From Phallus indusiatus (taxonomy: Eukaryota > Basidiomycota > Agaricomycetes > Phallales > Phallaceae), in assembly GCA_027605045.1 (NCBI GenBank), contig JAQFWX010000008.1, positions 496,001 through 560,000 of the forward strand: DNA of 64,000 bases. The letters are read 5' to 3'. The translations under genes and the position numbers were made by a program. The notes beneath the pieces were generated by a model. That model searched no databases and was not told where the DNA came from. It was given only the letters and a program-made list of their open reading frames with translations. Positions 59,810-64,000 of this stretch are shown in pieces (position 1 is the first letter of the stretch; every line of letters begins with the position of its first letter).

Positions 59810-60462
59810 ACAGCAATCGTTCATAAATCTCGTACTGGTCTACATTCTTTGATCTTAATTTATATATATAAGGCACATTATTCCTCTCAAACATGTTATT
59901 TAATTACAAATTCTAACTCAATAAAACATATTATCTAGTGGGCAAACATCTATAGATTATTGAAAAGGCATCAGTTCTTAATGGACATGACACGATTTGG
60001 CTCAACGCCAGGTCACCGGTACCATCAGTTGTTTGGCGCTAATGCGGCACATCGCCGCTTAGTAACAGCCTTCAATGTCCATGAGAATCTTTTTGTTTGT
60101 ATCTGCAAGAATTAGTTAAAGCAGAAGCCGGTTTGACTTGTTCAATTGTTTGTATACATACGTTTTACATGCAAGTGTGTAAAAAATTTAATACATAATT
60201 TTAAGTAGATCTTGTGGGCCAGCTTTTTCTTGTAAAATCGGAGTCCCAAGCACACAATACGATTCGAATCTGAGTTTGTTCCGCTCCCAGTCTTTACAAC
60301 AGCTCCGTGCCCTTCTTCCCGTTTCGTGGCTATTGTATTGACTGTGGGAATAAGAACTATCATACCTTTCTGTATCAATCATTCCAAATACGAGGCCGGT
60401 GTAACACTAATAAACGTCGGTCGTCCTCTACTTGCAGGGCCGTGTAATTCGAAACAATCAGT
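59810..60462. other. Intergenic, promoter side of SNT2
   Basis: No gene is supported. An acceptor-like TTGCAG at about 60432-60437 just upstream of the SNT2 ATG suggests an intron in the 5' untranslated region. An 8-bp inverted pair (ATGGACAT at 59981 and ATGTCCAT at 60074) is too short to mean much. Confidence 0.4.
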
Positions 60463-63400
60463 ATGGAATATACGCTTCCGAATGGCGAAAAAGTCAAAGT
60501 CAATGGTACTCAGTTCAATCCCATTGTCTATCAATCTCTCATCATTATTTTAGACCATGTTTATTGCTCACCGAGTTGGGTCATCAGGGAGGGCACACCC
60601 TATTCTATTGCCAGAATAATGGAATTTCTACCACCAGAAGAGACCACTCCTAAAGAAAATACTAAAACTAGATCTTCAACCAAAGAACCTTTAGCTCGTG
60701 TTCGGGTTGCTTGGTATTATCGACCAAGTGATGTTAGCGACCGTCCCATCAACGACTCTCGTCTTCTACTATGCGCCACCTATTCCGAAGTAATTCCAAT
60801 CACGCAACTCAGAGGAAAATGTAATGTGAAGCACAAGGATAAAATAGCTGATTTAATCGCTTGGAGGAAACGTCCAGACAGCTTCTACTACAACCGGCTC
60901 TTTGCTCCATTTCTCAAGAGGGAATTCGAAGTGATCTTGGTTTCCGAAGTACATAATCGTCAGTGCTGCACTTCCTTTCTCGAAATAGAGAGAATTAATT
61001 ATCTTGAATTTACACGCAGTTCCCCGACATATAAAAGACGTCCTGGCTTCCAGATACGATATGATTGTGACAGAGAAGGAGTGTGTGGCAGAGTTAACAG
61101 ATTCCTTGAGGCTTTGTGACACATGTGGTGAATGGTGTCCAAGGTAAATTTCATTCTCTTCGGGCGGCGATCTCATTATTTTCTCCACGATCCAAACTAA
61201 TGTTCGTTTAAAGTCTCGATTCCGTTCAATGTGACACATGCAAGTGTCATTTCCATATGTCCTGTGTACAGCCACCCTTGCTCGCAAAACCAGCCCGTGG
61301 CTACGGCTGGTCTTGTGCGCGATGTTCTCACAAGGACGATGAAGACGAAAATGGGCAGCTTGGCGCTGCTGGAAAAGCGAAGCTAGCTACGGCACCGAAT
61401 TATCGCACTCGTGGACGGCCGAAAGGCTCAAAGAATCATGCACTTGTTCCCTTGAAACAGCAAGACGATACTGAAGATAAATACTTTAAGATGTGGCCAT
61501 TTCGGTACTTTGGGTGAGTACAATGATTGAGGAGGTTTGTTTTCGGAGCATTGAAAGAAAATGCAAGTCAATATACACTAGCTGAAGACACATTGGGTAT
61601 GTTGATTACTACCAACCGGTTTGTTCATATCCAAATTGTTGTTATTAAGATCCCGAGGATATCATTTTCCCGCGAGCAAATACTCGTGTCGGCGTCAAGT
61701 TCCAAACCCCAGTTCCTGCTAGTGGTTCATCCTTACCTCCACCAGGTACGACTTTTCAGTAAAAAGGACGCGCAACAGCTTGACACATTTTGTTGCTAGG
61801 ACCAGATATTCCTGAACGAGGGACAGATGAAACCGTAGAAATACTAAGCTGTATCTCTCGAATGACGGAAGCTGAAAGTAAGTCATTTTCTCTTTGAATT
61901 TAGATCCTATCACTGATTTGTACTAGTGGCTACTTGTGAGCAAAAATCTACTTTTCGAGAAGGGATGCCTTTATTTGACCTTATCTAGGGAAACAATGCA
62001 TGCACAATCTGGCTGCAGGATCGAACATTCTTTACGATATGGATTGGATAGATGAGGTCGTGCGTCGTTTCTCTGTGGCCTATCTCCAGAAAGAACCGTT
62101 GTCTAGTGTGAACATGAAGAACCCTTTCCGAACCCCAAAGGTGGGTTAGACCAATGGCATTTATAGTGTATTCGGGTCTGACGAACGTCCTTTTCAGTGG
62201 AAAAAAGATGAAGTTAGATACACCGACAGAGAATGGACGGAAGATGAAAAACAACGTTTCTCAAATGCCATTCTGGAACATGGTCCCGAACTGCGCTTGG
62301 TCCGTGATCAGCTGGGAAGCAGAACTATTGCGGAGGTTGTTCGGTTTTTTGCTAAATGGAAAGCGTAAGTCTTTTTATTATGTCGTGCACCTCAAGCTTA
62401 TTTTTCCCTAGTGATCATTTACGAGAAGAAAATCATCGTATTTTGGAAGCTCGTCGTTCAGGCAAACCCACTGCGCCTCAATCACTTGCTGCTTCAACGT
62501 CAGATGAAGAGAGATCTATCGTTAATGTCACAACCGATGGTCGTACTTTGACGTGTGCCGCTTGCAGAACACGACAATCAAGTGTCTGGTGGAAAGGACC
62601 CAAGGGCTTATCCTCCCCAGTTCTATGTAATGAATGCGGGATGCAATGGCGGAAATACGGCGATCTCAGTTTGAAAACACCGTCCGAATCTCTTGCGGGA
62701 AAGCATCGCACAAGTGTCATCGAGAAGCGGGAGGGCACTCCATTAGCGGGATCGGCACCGAAAATGAAGGTATGCAGTAGTACATGGTCGTAGACAGAGA
62801 AACGTTGTACTGATTTATTAATTATAGCTTCCGACTATGCCCTTACCTCCTCAACCCCCTTTGATTAAACATATAATGTGTCATTGTTGTAAAAAGTTAG
62901 GTCCATTAGGGAAGGTCATTCGGTGTATACAGTGTTGCATGACTATCCACGCAGGTAAGGAAATTTTAGGTTATGAATGACTCCCCTTTGCTCATTGTTT
63001 TTCAAGCATCTTATGGGACAGGCAGTTCTTTCTTAGATCTAACTGAAGCTGAAGGTTGGCTATGTGATGTTTGTCAAAATGAAAGTACACTGGAGGCGTC
63101 ACTGGTACGATAAAGTTTCAGGTAGCCCTTTGTACGTTTACTGAACATCCGTCTATAGGTATCTGATTGCGTATTGTGTCCTGGCAAACGAAAGAATGAA
63201 AAGAAGCGGGCGACAGAAACACAAGGCTCAAGAGATGAAAATGATGCCGGGTTCCTTCGAGCCAAGAAACCCACCGAAGGTCAAAACTGGGCCCATATAC
63301 TCTGTTCTCTTTATGCTCCGGAAGTGGTATATACCGAAGTGTCTCGTTTCCGTTTGGTAGAAGGAATTAGTTCTATTCCTCAATCTCGTTGGGAAGCGGT

Positions 63401-64000
63401 ACGACTGTTTATTATTCTCGATATCATACACATATACGAATGATTCATATTATAGATTTGTTCGATATGCAATCAGCCAGGGGTGCTTGCTAAATGTTCT
63501 TCTTGTCATGTTGCATATCACCCCTCGTGCGCTTGGAAAGCCGGACATAGGTTTATGCTCGAAATACAAACGGTATGATCTGTATCTTGTTTTTGCGGTT
63601 GTACGGTTCTAAAAGCATTCAATATACGACAGCCAAAACAGCTCAGCAAACGAGATACAACGATTGAATTCAAAGGAGAGACTGGAGTCATGCGGCCCGT
63701 TGTATTCTGCACTGAGCACGACGTTGGAGCACGTAAATTATTTGACTTTTGCGATACAAATGAGCGAGGAGAGGTATGTTACCGAATCAAAATGCCTCAA
63801 ATTGATATATAGCAACTAATATCGATAGACTGCTCTCGAGAACTTTGTCCGGGCTTCAAAACAAGTGTCGGCTGATAACTCTTACGGACTGCTGCGTAAA
63901 GCCCGCAGGGTGGACACTATTATGCAAAACAACGACAAGGCTTTAGGAAAAACTACAAGTCTATCCATTTCCTCTCAACGGTGTCATAAGTGCAAGACGG
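60463..64000 (+). CDS. SNT2: SNT2-type chromatin protein (BAH, PHD, SANT, GATA-type zinc finger, PHD, ePHD), 3' partial
   Basis: A subunit of the Rpd3L/Ecm5-Snt2-like histone deacetylase complex, active in the nucleus in stress responses. ATG 60463 opens MEYTLPNGEKVKVNGTQFNP and a BAH domain (WVIREGTPYSIARIMEFLPP, VRVAWYYRPSDVS, CNVKHKDKI). A PHD finger follows (LCDTCGEWC, CDTCKCHFHMSC, WSCARC). Next are a SANT domain (REWTEDEKQRFSNAILEHGP and VVRFFAKWK) and a GATA-type finger (CAACRTRQSSVWWKGP, LCNECGMQWRKYGD). A second PHD (CHCCKKLGPLGKVIRC, GWLCDVC) and an extended PHD (DCVLCPGKRKN, WAHILCSLYAPEV, CSICNQPGVLAKCSSC) follow. The reading frame continues past 64000 with CHKCKT, so the C-terminus is missing from this window. 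Confidence 0.9.

Noticed and set aside
59980..60082. Inverted ATGGACAT / ATGTCCAT pair that might form an RNA hairpin
   Set aside because: Only 8 bp, with a loop of nearly 90 bases and no other structure; expected by chance.
1..64000. CRISPR arrays, bacterial operons or riboswitches
   Set aside because: The window is eukaryotic nuclear DNA with spliceosomal introns throughout; the only regular repeats are the exon modules at 22.6-23.6 kb and the element arms.

Overview
The window is nuclear DNA from a filamentous basidiomycete, most likely an Agaricomycete. The genes are split by many short introns (mostly 45-65 nt, GT-AG) and are tightly packed on both strands. The protein set is typically fungal: a Kar3-type kinesin, Snt2, NTO1, YVC1, an APSES/ankyrin cell-cycle factor and a PaxB-like terpene cyclase. 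Exon models below were read by eye; where exon lengths could be added up, the joined frame was checked.

Layout. 1-4042 holds a kinesin-14 gene (+) and Mediator subunit 4 (-), tail to tail. 4043-19500 is an accessory, gene-poor stretch. It contains a tandem pair of unrecognised genes (family A, -), a divergent partner (family B, +), two further degraded copies of parts of this A/B unit (9.8-10.7 kb and 17.9-19.1 kb), a short-chain dehydrogenase relic, an 854-bp inverted-repeat element and one intact PaxB-like integral membrane terpene cyclase. A tRNA-Tyr with an intron (19560-19644) marks the return to ordinary sequence.

20-64 kb is dense with housekeeping genes. In order: UBA3 (NEDD8 E1), a Pro-rich coiled-coil protein built from duplicated exons, ATG10, a 548-bp inverted-repeat element with a 6-bp target-site duplication, COA5/PET191, IBA57, an FAD monooxygenase, a PHD/TFIIS-like/SPOC protein of the Bye1 type, the YVC1 vacuolar TRP channel, the splicing factor PRP4, an Mbp1/Swi4-type APSES factor, a GH15 glucoamylase-like enzyme with micro-exons, a small tail-anchored protein, a hypothetical protein, NTO1/BRPF (PHD, ePHD, bromodomain, PWWP), tubulin cofactor B, a secreted class 3 lipase, nitronate monooxygenase, and SNT2, which runs off the right edge.

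Many genes are head-to-head over about 90-190 bp, so shared promoters are likely (COA5/IBA57, coiled-coil gene/ATG10, NTO1/TBCB). No operon logic applies. Three chromatin readers (Bye1-like, NTO1, SNT2) lie within 34 kb, but this may be chance. The less ordinary material is the A/B unit copies, the two inverted-repeat elements, the GH15 micro-exons and the exon-duplication array at 22.6-23.6 kb.
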